From Pontibacterium granulatum (GTDB lineage Bacteria; Pseudomonadota; Gammaproteobacteria; Pseudomonadales; Balneatricaceae), in assembly GCF_029961155.1 (NCBI RefSeq), contig NZ_JASBRH010000017.1, positions 1 through 64,000 on the forward strand: 64,000 bases of DNA, read 5' to 3'. Shown in pieces: positions 39,939 to 49,642 of this stretch. The notes under the pieces are model-generated. The model was not told the DNA's origin and ran no database searches. It worked only from the letters and a program-made list of their open reading frames with translations. Position numbers and translations under genes: made by a program. Position 1 is the stretch's first letter, and each line of letters starts with the position of its first letter.

Positions 39939-40544
39939 ATGACCGCACAAGAGAAACAGAAAGTATCCCGTTACGAGCAGATCCTGCAGGCCCTGGCCCA
40001 GATGCTGGAAGTCAACCCGGGTGCCCGCATCACCACTGCCGCACTGGCGAAAGAGGTGGGTGTATCGGAAGCGGCTTTGTACCGCCACTTTCCAAGCAAG
40101 GCACGCATGTTTGAAGGCCTGATCGGCTTCATTGAAGACACCGTCTTCACCCGCGTGAGCATGATCACCAAATCGGAGGCCGACGGCGTGCGTCAGTGTG
40201 AGCAGATCCTCACTCTGCTGCTGGCCTTCGTACAGAAGAACCCCGGCATGGCCCGCATCCTGACCGGCGACGCTCTGTCCGGCGAAACCGATCGCTTGCG
40301 CACCCGCGTCAACCAGTTCTTCGAACGCCTGGAAACCCAGATCAAACAGGTACTGCGCGAAGCGGAAGCCCGCGAAGGCCTGCGTACGCAGATCACCCCG
40401 GGCGCCAGCGCCAACCTGCTGATGGCCGCAGCTGAAGGCCGTATCCGCCAGTTTGTGCGCAGCGAATTCAAGCGCAGCCCAACCGAGCAATGGGATGACC
40501 AGTGGCCACGTCTGGCTGCTGCGGTATTCCGCCCAGCGGTTTAA
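39939..40544 (+). CDS. slmA: nucleoid occlusion factor SlmA
   Basis: A 201-residue TetR-fold protein. The HTH is in ITTAALAKEVGVSEAALYRHFP, with the SlmA-specific SKARMFEGLIGFIEDTVFTR just after it. NPGMARILTGDAL and the C-terminal RQFVRSEFKRSPTEQWDDQW match SlmA rather than metabolic TetR regulators. It binds chromosomal sites and blocks FtsZ ring formation over the nucleoid. The neighbourhood near dut also matches E. coli slmA. A stem-loop follows. Confidence 0.95.
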   Translation: MTAQEKQKVSRYEQILQALAQMLEVNPGARITTAALAKEVGVSEAALYRHFPSKARMFEGLIGFIEDTVFTRVSMITKSEADGVRQCEQILTLLLAFVQKNPGMARILTGDALSGETDRLRTRVNQFFERLETQIKQVLREAEAREGLRTQITPGASANLLMAAAEGRIRQFVRSEFKRSPTEQWDDQWPRLAAAVFRPAV

Positions 40545-40561
40545 CCGCTTAGCTCAATCCA

Positions 40562-40587
40562 ATACGGGAGGCCTCAGCCTCCCGTAT
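40562..40587 (+). terminator. terminator after slmA
   Basis: ATACGGGAGGC (40562-40572) pairs perfectly with GCCTCCCGTAT (40577-40587). The following sequence is CTATCTTT, a weak T tract. It ends the coaBC-slmA cluster. Confidence 0.7.
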
Positions 40588-40632
40588 CTATCTTTACCAC
40601 CACCGCAAACTACCTGACGGGCCCAATATCCC

Positions 40633-41409
40633 ATGGATCTGATACTGGATCAGCTACTGCTATTCACCCTCTCACTCTTTGCCAACGGCCTTTCGGCGAT
40701 GGCGGGCGGTGGCGCCGGATTGCTACAGCTGCCGGTATTACTGTTTCTGGGACTGAGTTTTCCGGTGGCCCTGGCGACCCATAAGATTGCCAGTGTCGCG
40801 CTGGGCATCGGCGCTACCCTGCGTCACCTGCGCGAAGGTTCGCTGGACTACCGCTTCTGCGGGTATATCCTCGCCTGGGGCCTGCCGGGGGTTGTTCTGG
40901 GGGCCTACGTGATCCTGCAATTGCCGGAAGCCTGGACCATTCTGGCGCTCGGCATCCTGACGACAGGATTAGGGGTTTACTCCTTTTCCAAGAAACAATT
41001 GGGCATGGAGTATCAGCCACGTAACCGGGAAGGCAACGGTCTGATGGCCGGTGGCGCGGCGCTGTTTCTGATCGGCTTCCTGAACGGTTCTCTGACCTCG
41101 GGCACCGGCCTGTTTGTCACCCTGTGGCTGGTGTTCTGGTTTGGCTTCGACTACAAACGTGCCGTCACCTACGTGCTGATTCTGGTGGGGTTGTTCTGGA
41201 ACTCATCCGGTGCGCTAACCGTGGCGCTGCAGCAGCCACCCCAATGGGATTGGCTGCCGGCGTTGTTGGTGGGGGCGGTTATCGGCTCCTACACCGGGGC
41301 GCATCTGGCAATCAGCCGTGGTAACAAACTGGTCAAACGGGCCTTCGAGACCCTGACCGTGATGGTGGGGATCAAGTTAATCGGTGACGGTCTCGCCCTG
41401 CTGTTCTGA
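40633..41409 (+). CDS. TSUP (TauE/SafE) family transporter
   Basis: A 258-residue inner-membrane protein with about eight hydrophobic segments. NGLSAMAGGGAGLLQLPVLL is the first-helix signature, matched by GFLNGSLTSGTGLFVTLWLV in the second half. TSUP proteins transport sulfonates, sulfite or other organic anions; no substrate is implied by context. The last 33 bases overlap the end of the convergent polysaccharide-deacetylase gene. Confidence 0.88.
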   Translation: MDLILDQLLLFTLSLFANGLSAMAGGGAGLLQLPVLLFLGLSFPVALATHKIASVALGIGATLRHLREGSLDYRFCGYILAWGLPGVVLGAYVILQLPEAWTILALGILTTGLGVYSFSKKQLGMEYQPRNREGNGLMAGGAALFLIGFLNGSLTSGTGLFVTLWLVFWFGFDYKRAVTYVLILVGLFWNSSGALTVALQQPPQWDWLPALLVGAVIGSYTGAHLAISRGNKLVKRAFETLTVMVGIKLIGDGLALLF

Positions 41410-42228
41410 CGACACCTGAGTGGCCACGGCCAGCTGGACCTTATTTTGCGCCCTTTCCGTCAAATATCGCTTGATGCTGGGATTCACAATGGACGAAGCC
41501 GGCACCAGGCGGATACCTTTGGCGCGCAGGGTCGGCAGCGTTTTCGCCAGATAGCTGGAGGTCTCCGGGTAAGGATGCCCGATCACCACCACAAAACCAA
41601 ACCGTTCTGCAACGCCCAGTGCACGCTTAAACTGTCCGTCGATAAACGCCTCATCGATCTGGTGATCAAGGAACACGTGGCGTTTCAGGTAGGGCACCTG
41701 AGCCTCCCGCGCTTTCTTCCAGCCCACGGTTTTCACCGTGGTCAGGCTATCAATAAAGTAGAGATCCCGTGCCTTCAGGGTTTCCATCACCCAGCTCATC
41801 GGCTCTTCCATACTGGTCAACAGGCTCCCCATGTGGTTGTTCACACCGCTGACATACGGTGTTGCATCCAGCGCCTCATTCAGGCCCGCCTGCAACGCAT
41901 CGCGCTGCATGTCGACTGTGAGCGCACCGGGCCCCAACGCCTTAGCACGGGTATTGGCCATCGGCACGTGCAACATCACTTCACGTCCGCTCTCATGGGC
42001 GGCTTGGGCGAAACGTTTGGCGTAGGGGGTATAAGGTAGGATTGAATAGGTTACTGCGCCAGGCAGGGCCAGAGCAGCCTCCCCTTTTGCCAGGTTGTAA
42101 CCCATATCATCAATGATCAGCACCATCCGTGGTTCGAAGTCGGACTCCTCCGCCTGAAGGAGCCCTGAAAAAGCTGTTATCCACAGCAAAAAGCTGAGCC
42201 TTAGGCCCAGCGTCCCTAATGAGATCAA
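41377..42228 (-). CDS. divergent polysaccharide deacetylase family protein
   Basis: A 283-residue exported protein with an N-terminal signal peptide (hydrophobic run to QAEE). MVLIIDDMGYNLAKGEAAL, SYSILPYTPYAKRFAQAAH, GREVMLHVPM and SGVNNHMGSLLT mark the family, which sits after envC and ctp in many gammaproteobacteria (E. coli YibQ). TTG is the start, two bases after the ctpA stop, with AGGAT upstream and an intact signal peptide only from there. The catalytic role is not established; a murein or polysaccharide role is inferred from context. Confidence 0.87.
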   Translation of the reverse strand: MISLGTLGLRLSFLLWITAFSGLLQAEESDFEPRMVLIIDDMGYNLAKGEAALALPGAVTYSILPYTPYAKRFAQAAHESGREVMLHVPMANTRAKALGPGALTVDMQRDALQAGLNEALDATPYVSGVNNHMGSLLTSMEEPMSWVMETLKARDLYFIDSLTTVKTVGWKKAREAQVPYLKRHVFLDHQIDEAFIDGQFKRALGVAERFGFVVVIGHPYPETSSYLAKTLPTLRAKGIRLVPASSIVNPSIKRYLTERAQNKVQLAVATQVSSEQQGETVTD

Positions 42229-42230
42229 GT

Positions 42231-43541
42231 TTACTTATCCTGTAACTTCACAATCGACAGCGCCTTCAGAAGGCTCAGCGCTTCAAACAACTGGAAATCG
42301 TCCCGCAACAGGGCTTTATCCTGCACCCGGCTGAGGCTAGCTTCGCTCTCGTTGTTCTGGCCGTTTTCCAAGTGGCCACTCAGGTCTTTCTCTTTCAGGT
42401 GCTCAACGCCACTGTCCAGCGGTTTCAGCTCGGCGTTCGCCACGTCGATATCCGGCTCAATGCCCTGTGCCTGAATGGAGCGACCGTTCGGGGTGAAGTA
42501 GCGTGCCGTCGTCAGCTTGATCGCACGGTCCTTGGCCAGCGGTAGAATCGTCTGTACAGACCCCTTACCAAAGCTGTCGGTCCCCATGATCACTGCACGC
42601 TTCTGGTCCTGCAGGGCACCGGCGACAATCTCGGATGCCGACGCAGAGCCACCGTTGATCAACACCACCAGTGGCAGGTCTGCCGCCACGGTCTGACTGT
42701 TGGCCTCAAACAGCTGGTCAGAGTTCGGCAAACGGCCTTCGGTATATACGATAGTGCCTTCGGACAGGAACGCATTGCTCACATCCACCGCGGCCTGCAG
42801 CACACCACCCGGGTTGTTGCGCAGATCCAGCACCAGACCGTTGAGTTCGCCCTCTTCCCGCAACGTCTCGAGCTGACGCGTCAGTTCCTTACCGGTATTC
42901 ACCTGGAACTGGGTAATACGCAGGTAACCGTAACCTGGCTCAAGCAGACGGCTTTTCACGCTCGCGACGTGGATAATGTCACGCACCACCTTGATCTGCA
43001 GCGGCGCTTCACGCCCCTCACGCAGGATGGTCAGGATAATCGGCTCACCCGGCTCACCACGCATCAGGTTGATTGCTTCCTCCAGCGTCATGCTGGCAAC
43101 GGGCTTGTCGTCCAGTTGGGTGATCAGGTCCCCCGCTTTTACACCGGCACGCTGCGCCGGGGTATCGTCGATAGGGGTAATGACGCGGATATAAGGCTCT
43201 TCCATACCCACTTCGATCCCCAGGCCACCAAACTCACCGCTGGTGTGCACCTGCAGGCTTTCAAACTCTTCGGCGTCCATGTAGTTGGAGTGGGGATCCA
43301 GACCTGCAAGCATACCGCGCACGGCATCCTGCAGCAGCTTGGCATCATCGACCGGCTCTACGTAGGCATTTTTGATGCGGTCATATACTTCGGCAAAAAG
43401 ACGCAACTCTTCCAGTGGCAGCTGCTTGGCGGGTTCCTGCGGTGCAGCCGGAGTTTCTGCTACGGCGTTAAACGCCACACCACAGAGGGAAGCCATCACC
43501 AGTGAACGCAGTGCGGTCTGCACTGCCTTGCGCAATTTCAT
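42231..43541 (-). CDS. ctpA: C-terminal processing peptidase (S41 family, PDZ)
   Basis: A 436-residue exported protease. A signal peptide ends near NAVAETP. A PDZ domain follows (GGLGIEVGMEEPYIRV, PAQRAGVKAGDLITQLD). The S41 catalytic part has LDLRNNPGGVLQAAVDV, the serine in GGSASASEIVAGAL and the lysine in TDSFGKGSVQTILPL. It cleaves C-terminal tails of periplasmic proteins, often murein hydrolases or their regulators. AAGGAAC precedes the ATG. It sits 27 bases after the envC-type gene. Confidence 0.93.
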   Translation of the reverse strand: MKLRKAVQTALRSLVMASLCGVAFNAVAETPAAPQEPAKQLPLEELRLFAEVYDRIKNAYVEPVDDAKLLQDAVRGMLAGLDPHSNYMDAEEFESLQVHTSGEFGGLGIEVGMEEPYIRVITPIDDTPAQRAGVKAGDLITQLDDKPVASMTLEEAINLMRGEPGEPIILTILREGREAPLQIKVVRDIIHVASVKSRLLEPGYGYLRITQFQVNTGKELTRQLETLREEGELNGLVLDLRNNPGGVLQAAVDVSNAFLSEGTIVYTEGRLPNSDQLFEANSQTVAADLPLVVLINGGSASASEIVAGALQDQKRAVIMGTDSFGKGSVQTILPLAKDRAIKLTTARYFTPNGRSIQAQGIEPDIDVANAELKPLDSGVEHLKEKDLSGHLENGQNNESEASLSRVQDKALLRDDFQLFEALSLLKALSIVKLQDK

Positions 43542-43568
43542 ATTCTGTTCCTTATCATCCGGAAGCGG

Positions 43569-44753
43569 CTATTGTTTTGCCAGCCAGCGTTTCGGGTTGG
43601 TCGCCTTTCCTTTATATCGGATCGCAAAATAGAGCCCCGGCTCACTGCGGCCACCGCTAGCACCAACGGTGGCAATGGTTTCACCGGCAGAGACCCAATC
43701 CCCCACTTCACGCTGTAGTGTTTCATTGTAGCCGTAAAGGGAAAGATAATTGCCACCGTGGTCGATAATCATCACCAAACCATGGCCGCGCAGCCAGTCA
43801 GAGAACACCACTCGTCCGTGGTGGGCAGCTTTAACGTCACGTCCCGCCTTCGTCGCAATCCAGACTCCATCATAACGGATATTGTCCGATACGCTACCAA
43901 AGCTACGCCGGATCTTACCGCTCACCGGCCATGGCAGTTTACCCTTAAGTTCGCGGAACGCCTGGCCGTCACGGTCGAGCGCAACCTTATCGATGGCCCG
44001 CCGCACCTCTTTCAGCACTTTTTCCATACGCTCACGATCCGCCTTCAGGCGGGTGAGCCGTTGTTGATCCGACTTGATCTCACCCCGAATCGCCGCCAGC
44101 GTTTTAGCGCGCTCAGCACGGTTCTGTTCGAGGTCGTTTTTTTCCAGTTTCAGCTGACGGCGTTTCACCACCATCTTCTGCTCTGTGTCGGACAGCTCGG
44201 TTTCCGTATTGTTCAGCTGTGCCAGACGGATTTTGAAGCTTTTGATCTGCCCCGCCAGTTCGCTGTTGATCGCACCGAAGTAGCGCATCATACGGGACAG
44301 CTCTTCCGGGTCCTTCTGCATCAGCAGCACCTGCAACCAGGGTTGTTCTCCCAGTTTGTACTGTTCGCGCAGTTGTTGGCTGATCGATACTGCCCGCTTG
44401 TTCAACTCCTTGCGCAGGGCATCACGCTTGCCCTCCAGGGAACCTGCGTGAGCCCCCAGACGGGAAAGCTGCTTATCGAGGGCATGAATCTGCTTGCTGA
44501 TACGCGCGATCGAGAGTTCGCTTTTACGCAGCTGGCTGCTAAGGCTGGACGCCTCTCCTTCGCTCTTGGAGAGTTGTTTCTGCAGGCTCGCAATATCCTT
44601 TTTCAGCTTGCGAATCTGGGCTTCGGAGGCCTGGCCGTCTGCGGCGTACGCCACAGACGTCAGGGAAAAGAGGAGTAACAGCGGCAGGCAGATTCTGGCG
44701 AAAACGCTCAGTGCTCCACCTCCCCCTGCATGCCGGGTCAAGTACGGCTCCAT
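43569..44753 (-). CDS. envC: murein hydrolase activator EnvC (degenerate LytM)
   Basis: A 394-residue exported protein. After an N-terminal signal peptide it has a long coiled coil (about residues 40-260) and a C-terminal M23/LytM fold. The catalytic residues are missing: HxGxD reads as IATKAGRD and the HxH position reads LYFAIR. This matches EnvC, an amidase activator at the division site rather than a hydrolase. It lies between gpmI and the ctp gene, the standard order. It probably activates AmiA/B-type amidases encoded elsewhere. Confidence 0.93.
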   Translation of the reverse strand: MEPYLTRHAGGGGALSVFARICLPLLLLFSLTSVAYAADGQASEAQIRKLKKDIASLQKQLSKSEGEASSLSSQLRKSELSIARISKQIHALDKQLSRLGAHAGSLEGKRDALRKELNKRAVSISQQLREQYKLGEQPWLQVLLMQKDPEELSRMMRYFGAINSELAGQIKSFKIRLAQLNNTETELSDTEQKMVVKRRQLKLEKNDLEQNRAERAKTLAAIRGEIKSDQQRLTRLKADRERMEKVLKEVRRAIDKVALDRDGQAFRELKGKLPWPVSGKIRRSFGSVSDNIRYDGVWIATKAGRDVKAAHHGRVVFSDWLRGHGLVMIIDHGGNYLSLYGYNETLQREVGDWVSAGETIATVGASGGRSEPGLYFAIRYKGKATNPKRWLAKQ

Positions 44754-44771
44754 CCTGATCCGGCCTGCCGC

Positions 44772-46325
44772 TTATTTGGCAACAAGCAGGGACTTGCCGG
44801 TCATCTCTGCCGGCGGTTCCAGCGCCATCAGATCCAACAGGGTTGGCGCCAGATCACACAAAGCACCGTCTTTCAGGCTGATCTCGCCAGCACGCGGGCC
44901 GTCGTATACCAGCGCAACCGGCCAGATGGTGTGCGCGGTGTGGGGCTGCCCGGATTTAGGGTCAACCATCATCTCCACGTTACCGTGGTCGGCGGTGATC
45001 AGGGTTTCGCCCCCCACTTCAGCCATTGCTTCCAGTACCTGACGAATGCTGTCGTCCACCGTTTCAACCGCTTTCACTGCGGCGTCAAAGACACCGGTGT
45101 GGCCGACCATGTCGCCGTTGGCGTAGTTGCAGACGATCAGGTCGAATTTGCCGCTCTTGATCGCTTCAACCAGCTTCGCGGTCACTTCCGGTGCGCTCAT
45201 CTCCGGCTGCAGGTCGTAGGTTGCAACGTCTGGGCTTGGCACCAGAATACGCTCTTCACCTGGGTAGACGTCTTCCTGACCGCCGTTGAAGAAGAAGGTG
45301 ACGTGCGCATATTTCTCGGTTTCGGCGATTCGCAGCTGGGTTTTGCCCAGGCCGGACAGGTATTCCCCGAGATCGTTGGAGATCTTCAGCGGAGGGTACG
45401 CACACGCCGTGTCGATATCAGCCGCGTACTCAGTCATCATCACGTATTCGCTCAGTGCCGGTTTAACGGCACGTTCGAAACCGGTGAACGCGTCACCTTC
45501 CACAAAGCTGCGGGTGATTTCGCGGGCGCGGTCCGGACGGAAGTTGGCGCAGATCAGGGTATCGCCATCTTCCACTGTCGCCAGCGGTGCGCCGGATGCA
45601 TCGGTAATCACGGTTGCCTGCACGAATTCGTCGTTTTCTTCACGCGCGTACGCCGCCGCCAGCGCTTCGGTGCCCGACTGTGCAGTCTGCGGCGCCTTAC
45701 CCTGGGTCATCGCATCAAAGGCCAGCTGAACACGGTCCCAACGGTTGTCGCGGTCCATGGCGAAGTAGCGACCGACAACGGTGGCGATACCACCCAGTCC
45801 CAGCTCTGCAAATTTAGCCTGCACCTTCTGCAGGGACGGTTCGGCAGAACGTGGCGGCATATCACGGCCATCCAGAATCGCATGCATGTAGATCGCCTTG
45901 GCACCGCGCTTGGCGGCCATATCGATCAGCGCCAGGATGTGCTCTTCGTGGCTGTGCACACCACCCGGAGAGAGCAGGCCCAGCAGGTGAACCGCTTTAC
46001 CCGCAGCAATCGCCTTGTCCATCGCGGCGACCAGCACTTCATTTTCAAAGAAGTCGCCGTCGTCGATCGCCTTGGAGATACGGGTGAAGTTCTGGTACAC
46101 GGTACGGCCTGCACCGATGTTCATGTGCCCTACTTCGGAGTTCCCCATCTGTCCTTCCGGCAAACCCACCGCCATGCCGGAGGTGGCAATACGGGAAACA
46201 GGTCTGGTTGCCAGCAGGTTGTCCCATACCGGCGTGTTCGCAGCTTCGATTGCGGAAGACTCGGACGATTCGATACCGAAACCATCCAGGATGATAAGAG
46301 CTTTAGGTGCGCGCGCGTTCGTCAT
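44772..46325 (-). CDS. gpmI: cofactor-independent phosphoglycerate mutase
   Basis: A 517-residue metalloenzyme of glycolysis that interconverts 3- and 2-phosphoglycerate. ALIILDGFG and [18 protein letters not shown] contain metal ligands and the catalytic serine. [13 protein letters not shown] and [10 protein letters not shown] supply the later ligands. ATG at 46325 (MTNARAPK) is chosen; a longer frame upstream lacks conserved sequence. It starts the leftward gpmI-envC-ctp-deacetylase operon and is divergent from rhodanese-grxC-secB. Confidence 0.95.
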   Translation of the reverse strand: MTNARAPKALIILDGFGIESSESSAIEAANTPVWDNLLATRPVSRIATSGMAVGLPEGQMGNSEVGHMNIGAGRTVYQNFTRISKAIDDGDFFENEVLVAAMDKAIAAGKAVHLLGLLSPGGVHSHEEHILALIDMAAKRGAKAIYMHAILDGRDMPPRSAEPSLQKVQAKFAELGLGGIATVVGRYFAMDRDNRWDRVQLAFDAMTQGKAPQTAQSGTEALAAAYAREENDEFVQATVITDASGAPLATVEDGDTLICANFRPDRAREITRSFVEGDAFTGFERAVKPALSEYVMMTEYAADIDTACAYPPLKISNDLGEYLSGLGKTQLRIAETEKYAHVTFFFNGGQEDVYPGEERILVPSPDVATYDLQPEMSAPEVTAKLVEAIKSGKFDLIVCNYANGDMVGHTGVFDAAVKAVETVDDSIRQVLEAMAEVGGETLITADHGNVEMMVDPKSGQPHTAHTIWPVALVYDGPRAGEISLKDGALCDLAPTLLDLMALEPPAEMTGKSLLVAK

Positions 46326-46552
46326 AACGGTTCTTGTTTTATCGCCATCAAATGAGTTCAGATTGCCCGCTATTCTACGCATTTCGGTGCCTGAACGCGA
46401 ACGACTCACACCATGAAAAAGACCTATATAAAAGAAAAGATCGGACAATTGGAGAGAAATTGACTAACCGTCTTATCCCGGTCCTGATCGCGTTGTATAC
46501 TTACCGGCTTTGATTTAACGCCAGACCCAAGCGGTCCTCCGAGTCGGGAAAA

Positions 46553-46969
46553 ATGATGGAACAAGTGATTGAGTTTATTGGTAACCATGTCCTTCTGGTT
46601 TCAGCCTGGTTGCTGACCCTGGCCATGTTGCTGTGGAACGAAAGCCGCCGTGCCGGCAAAGCCGTAACACCGGCCATCGCCACCCAGATGATCAATAAAG
46701 AAGACGCAGTAATCCTGGATATCCGTCCAAAGAAAGAGTGGGATACCGGCCGCATTACCGGCGCACGCCACATCCCGATGGCGGAGTTGGATCGTCGCAT
46801 CGACGAACTGAACAAATTCAAAGAGAAGCCGATCATTGTTGTCTGCAACCTGGGTCAGACTGCGGGTGCGGCAACCAAGAAACTGAAGGCGTCAGGTTTC
46901 ACCAATGTAATGCGCCTGTCCGGTGGTATGACCGAATGGAAAGGCCAGTCACTGCCAGTGGTTAAATAA
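46553..46969 (+). CDS. membrane-anchored rhodanese-like protein
   Basis: A 138-residue protein equivalent to E. coli YibN. An N-terminal hydrophobic segment (FIGNHVLLVSAWLLTLAMLL) anchors a rhodanese domain. The active-site cysteine is in IIVVCNLGQTAGAATKKL. Two ATG codons (46553, 46556) are possible. It is the first gene of rhodanese-grxC-secB, ending 3 bases before grxC. Sulfur-transfer function is inferred from the domain only. Confidence 0.9.
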   Translation: MMEQVIEFIGNHVLLVSAWLLTLAMLLWNESRRAGKAVTPAIATQMINKEDAVILDIRPKKEWDTGRITGARHIPMAELDRRIDELNKFKEKPIIVVCNLGQTAGAATKKLKASGFTNVMRLSGGMTEWKGQSLPVVK

Positions 46970-46972
46970 GCC

Positions 46973-47227
46973 ATGAAAGACACGCTGATTTACACCACTG
47001 CGATCTGCCCATTTTGCATCCGCGCCAAAATGCTGCTGGATCACAAGGGCGTGCAATACACCGAAATCGACGTAAACCGCCAAGCCGGTGCCCGTCAGGA
47101 GATGATGGCCCGTGCCCGGCGCCACACCGTACCGCAGATTTTTGTCGGCGATACCCATGTGGGCGGTTGCGACGACCTATTTGCCTTAGAGCATCAGGGT
47201 AAACTCGACGCCTTGCTCGCCGAATAA
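46973..47227 (+). CDS. grxC: glutaredoxin 3
   Basis: An 84-residue dithiol glutaredoxin. The redox motif is CPFC near residue 12, with the cis-proline segment HTVPQIFVG and the GGCDDL loop for glutathione binding. It reduces disulfides and glutathione-mixed disulfides in the cytoplasm. The CPFC variant replaces the CPYC of E. coli GrxC. Co-transcribed with the rhodanese gene and secB. Confidence 0.95.
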   Translation: MKDTLIYTTAICPFCIRAKMLLDHKGVQYTEIDVNRQAGARQEMMARARRHTVPQIFVGDTHVGGCDDLFALEHQGKLDALLAE

Positions 47228-47254
47228 CACAACTTCTATTGAAAGGATCTTACG

Positions 47255-47734
47255 ATGTCTGAGAACGAACAGAACCAGCAGGCTGAAGCACAGGCACCAC
47301 AGTTTGCCGTACAGCGTGTATACCTGAAAGACGCGTCTCTGGAATCCCCAAATGCGCCAGAAGTATTCACCAAGCCTTGGCAGCCAGAAGTTAACCTGGA
47401 CATGAACTCCCGCACCCAGCAGCTGGGTGAAGGCGCGTACGAAGTGGTTCTGACACTGACCGTAACGGTGAAGAACGACAACGAAACTGCTTTCCTGGCA
47501 GAGATCCAGCAGGCAGGTATCTTCACTATCGCGGGCCTGGAAGAAGGCGAACTGCACCACACCCTGGGTGCGTTCTGCCCGAACATCCTGTTCCCATACG
47601 CACGTGAAGCGGTCGACAACATGGCATCCAAAGCAAGCTTTCCTCCGCTGATGCTGGCACCGGTAAACTTCGATGCCCTGTACGCTCAGCAGCTGGCACA
47701 GCAGCAGGCTCAGGCAGAAGGCAACGCGCACTAA
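47255..47734 (+). CDS. secB: protein-export chaperone SecB
   Basis: A 159-residue Sec[42 protein letters not shown] and [31 protein letters not shown] are the conserved blocks. SecB is a tetrameric cytoplasmic chaperone that holds preproteins unfolded and passes them to SecA. GAAAGGATC precedes the ATG. A strong terminator follows. Confidence 0.97.
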   Translation: MSENEQNQQAEAQAPQFAVQRVYLKDASLESPNAPEVFTKPWQPEVNLDMNSRTQQLGEGAYEVVLTLTVTVKNDNETAFLAEIQQAGIFTIAGLEEGELHHTLGAFCPNILFPYAREAVDNMASKASFPPLMLAPVNFDALYAQQLAQQQAQAEGNAH

Positions 47735-47751
47735 GCGTCCGTGTTCGCCAT

Positions 47752-47783
47752 AAAAAAGCCGGTGCTACTGCGCCGGCTTTTTT
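47752..47783 (+). terminator. terminator of rhodanese-grxC-secB
   Basis: AAAAAAGCCGG (47752-47762) pairs with CCGGCTTTTTT (47773-47783), a clear bidirectional rho-independent terminator shared with the convergent M14 peptidase gene. Confidence 0.9.
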
Positions 47784-47808
47784 GTATCTGCATGGCCTGC
47801 GGGCAGAC

Positions 47809-48684
47809 TTACTGCTCTTCACCACCTTCGGCGAGCTGATCCCCAGGCTTCGATTTGTAACGCACCCAACGCACAAGATCCACCCACATCTTGCTGATAT
47901 CCTGTGCTGGCGGCATGATACCCGCGTGCTGCAACTCGATGGTCAGCACCGGGGTATTTTTAACGTACCAGCCGTAATTACCCAGAGAGCCCGGGTAGGT
48001 CCCCAAGTGACGCAGGTACAACGGTCCCAAACGCTGCGGCGGCTGCTTGTCGCCGTCGAAATCCAGCATACCGTGCGGCGCATGCACCGACACGATTACC
48101 GTCGGACGGTACTCCTCAATCAGCTTATGGATCATCTTACTTTCCGGCTCACTCAACGGCGCCCGCCCCGGATAGTAACGTTTACGCATCTTCGCCTGCT
48201 GCTTCCAGTACTCCAACGGAGTCAACTCAGCCTCGGCCGGAATGAAGTTGCGGTTGAGGTCGATGTTGTTAGCGTTTACACGGGTCGCCGGACGACGCAT
48301 CAACCCGTCCGGATTGGCCAGCGGCACAAAGTGCCAGTCGAACGCTCCGCTGTGATGTTTGTTCAGGGTGTTCAGCCACTTGAACGTCACACTGACACTG
48401 GACAGCTCGTCACCGTGAATCCCCCCGATAAACAGGACACGCACCGGATTCTTGGTACCGGTCCTGGCCGCATAGTGGGCTTCCAGAATCGGCAGGTTAT
48501 TGGCGGAGAAAAAACGCGGCTGGTAGAAATGAACACTGGAGCACTCTTTGTAAGAGACACTGGCCAGACGGTCACTGATCTTCTTACACATCTGCTCCAC
48601 TTCATCGGCACCGGTAGCTGGCCGTGCCGCATATAACGGCACACTGAACAACAACAGCGCGAGAAGGGAAACGATCACCCTCAT
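47809..48684 (-). CDS. exported M14-family zinc carboxypeptidase
   Basis: A 291-residue protein with a signal peptide (MRVIVSLLALLLFSVPLYA). The M14 zinc and active-site motifs are present: GGIHGDELSS (HxxE), NANNIDLNRNF, the later histidine in VSVHAPHG, and the C-terminal TIELQHAG with the general-base glutamate. Related to murein peptide amidase-type enzymes. ATG at 48684 is chosen because it starts the signal peptide directly; a TTG at 48708 is less likely. It probably trims peptides or cell-wall fragments in the periplasm. Confidence 0.87.
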   Translation of the reverse strand: MRVIVSLLALLLFSVPLYAARPATGADEVEQMCKKISDRLASVSYKECSSVHFYQPRFFSANNLPILEAHYAARTGTKNPVRVLFIGGIHGDELSSVSVTFKWLNTLNKHHSGAFDWHFVPLANPDGLMRRPATRVNANNIDLNRNFIPAEAELTPLEYWKQQAKMRKRYYPGRAPLSEPESKMIHKLIEEYRPTVIVSVHAPHGMLDFDGDKQPPQRLGPLYLRHLGTYPGSLGNYGWYVKNTPVLTIELQHAGIMPPAQDISKMWVDLVRWVRYKSKPGDQLAEGGEEQ

Positions 48685-48730
48685 CTTAGTACCTACATCT
48701 AAAATCAATCAACGCGAACCTGAGGAGAGT

Positions 48731-49051
48731 TCAGGCCGATTCTCCACACGCCATGCGCAACAGTTTGTCTGCCGCCCCGGCCTGCAATACAGCATTAACT
48801 TCACCCGCCGTCATCGGCAGGATACTGATCATGCTATCTGCTGAAGCCTGTTTGAAGTCGGCCAGTTGTTGCAATCCATCCACCAGCACTACACAGGGTA
48901 GTAGCTGTTGCTGCAGCGCCAGAATATTCACGCGCTGGGAAACACCTGCCTGAAAGAGAATCCGTCCGCCGAGGTGATCAACTGCCGCAAGGCAGTCTGG
49001 CGACGACGCTATAGGGTCGAACTGGGTGAGGATTATAGCATCCTGCTTCAT
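48731..49051 (-). CDS. hypothetical protein, unrecognised
   Basis: A 106-residue protein that I do not recognise. It alternates short hydrophobic stretches (AAVDHLGGRILFQAGV, LLPCVVLVDGLQQLADF, ISILPMTAGEVNAVLQAGA) in an alpha/beta-like pattern reminiscent of a receiver or thioredoxin-sized fold, but without diagnostic residues. No signal peptide or membrane segment is evident. It lies between the M14 peptidase and a divergent MEKHLA gene. Coding is supported by codon pattern and the lack of alternatives. Confidence 0.6.
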   Translation of the reverse strand: MKQDAIILTQFDPIASSPDCLAAVDHLGGRILFQAGVSQRVNILALQQQLLPCVVLVDGLQQLADFKQASADSMISILPMTAGEVNAVLQAGAADKLLRMACGESA

Positions 49052-49097
49052 GATTTAAGGTTCATTCTATTCATATAGAGCGGTAGTATCTCAGTCC

Positions 49098-49634
49098 ATG
49101 CTTAATCATGACAAGGATTCCATGATCCCTATGCAGCCCTGGCAAAGCGAATTGATTATCCAACTTTCCAACACCATTATCCGGAGTTTCCAGGCGCGTT
49201 TACAGTATCCATTAGCCGGATTGCCTGCTCACGCATCCGCAGAGACATTAGCCCGGGCGCTCTATGACGCGCCTTATGTGGTACTCACCCACGACGGCGA
49301 CAGTGACCCACGCTTTACCTACGCCAACCGGGCTGCGCAGCAGCTGTGGGAGCTGGAATGGGAGGAGATTATCGGCATGCCCTCACGATACTCCGCCGAA
49401 CCGGACCTGCGCGAGGTACGCGCCGCGATGTTGGAACGGGTGCAGCGCGATGGTTATATCGACGACTATCAGGGTATCCGCATCAGCAAAACCGGGAAAC
49501 GTTTCGCACTGGGCAGAACTGTGGTTTGGAACCTGACTGATGCAGACGACCACTATTGCGGACAGGCAGCCACTTTCAGCGAGTGGACAGCGCTTGGAGC
49601 GTCCGCAGCCAGTTCAAAGAGCGGCGAGCAGTAA
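49098..49634 (+). CDS. MEKHLA domain protein
   Basis: A 178-residue protein resembling MEKHLA, a PAS-related domain. Segments that match are ARALYDAPYVVLTHDGDSDP-RFTYANRAAQQLWELEWEEI and SRYSAEPDLREVRAAMLERVQRDGYIDDYQGIRISKTGKRF. No other domain is attached. The start is uncertain: ATG at 49098, 49122 or 49131. MEKHLA has no firm function. The gene is convergent with trmL, 8 bases apart. Confidence 0.8.
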   Translation: MLNHDKDSMIPMQPWQSELIIQLSNTIIRSFQARLQYPLAGLPAHASAETLARALYDAPYVVLTHDGDSDPRFTYANRAAQQLWELEWEEIIGMPSRYSAEPDLREVRAAMLERVQRDGYIDDYQGIRISKTGKRFALGRTVVWNLTDADDHYCGQAATFSEWTALGASAASSKSGEQ

Positions 49635-49642
49635 GCAAACAC

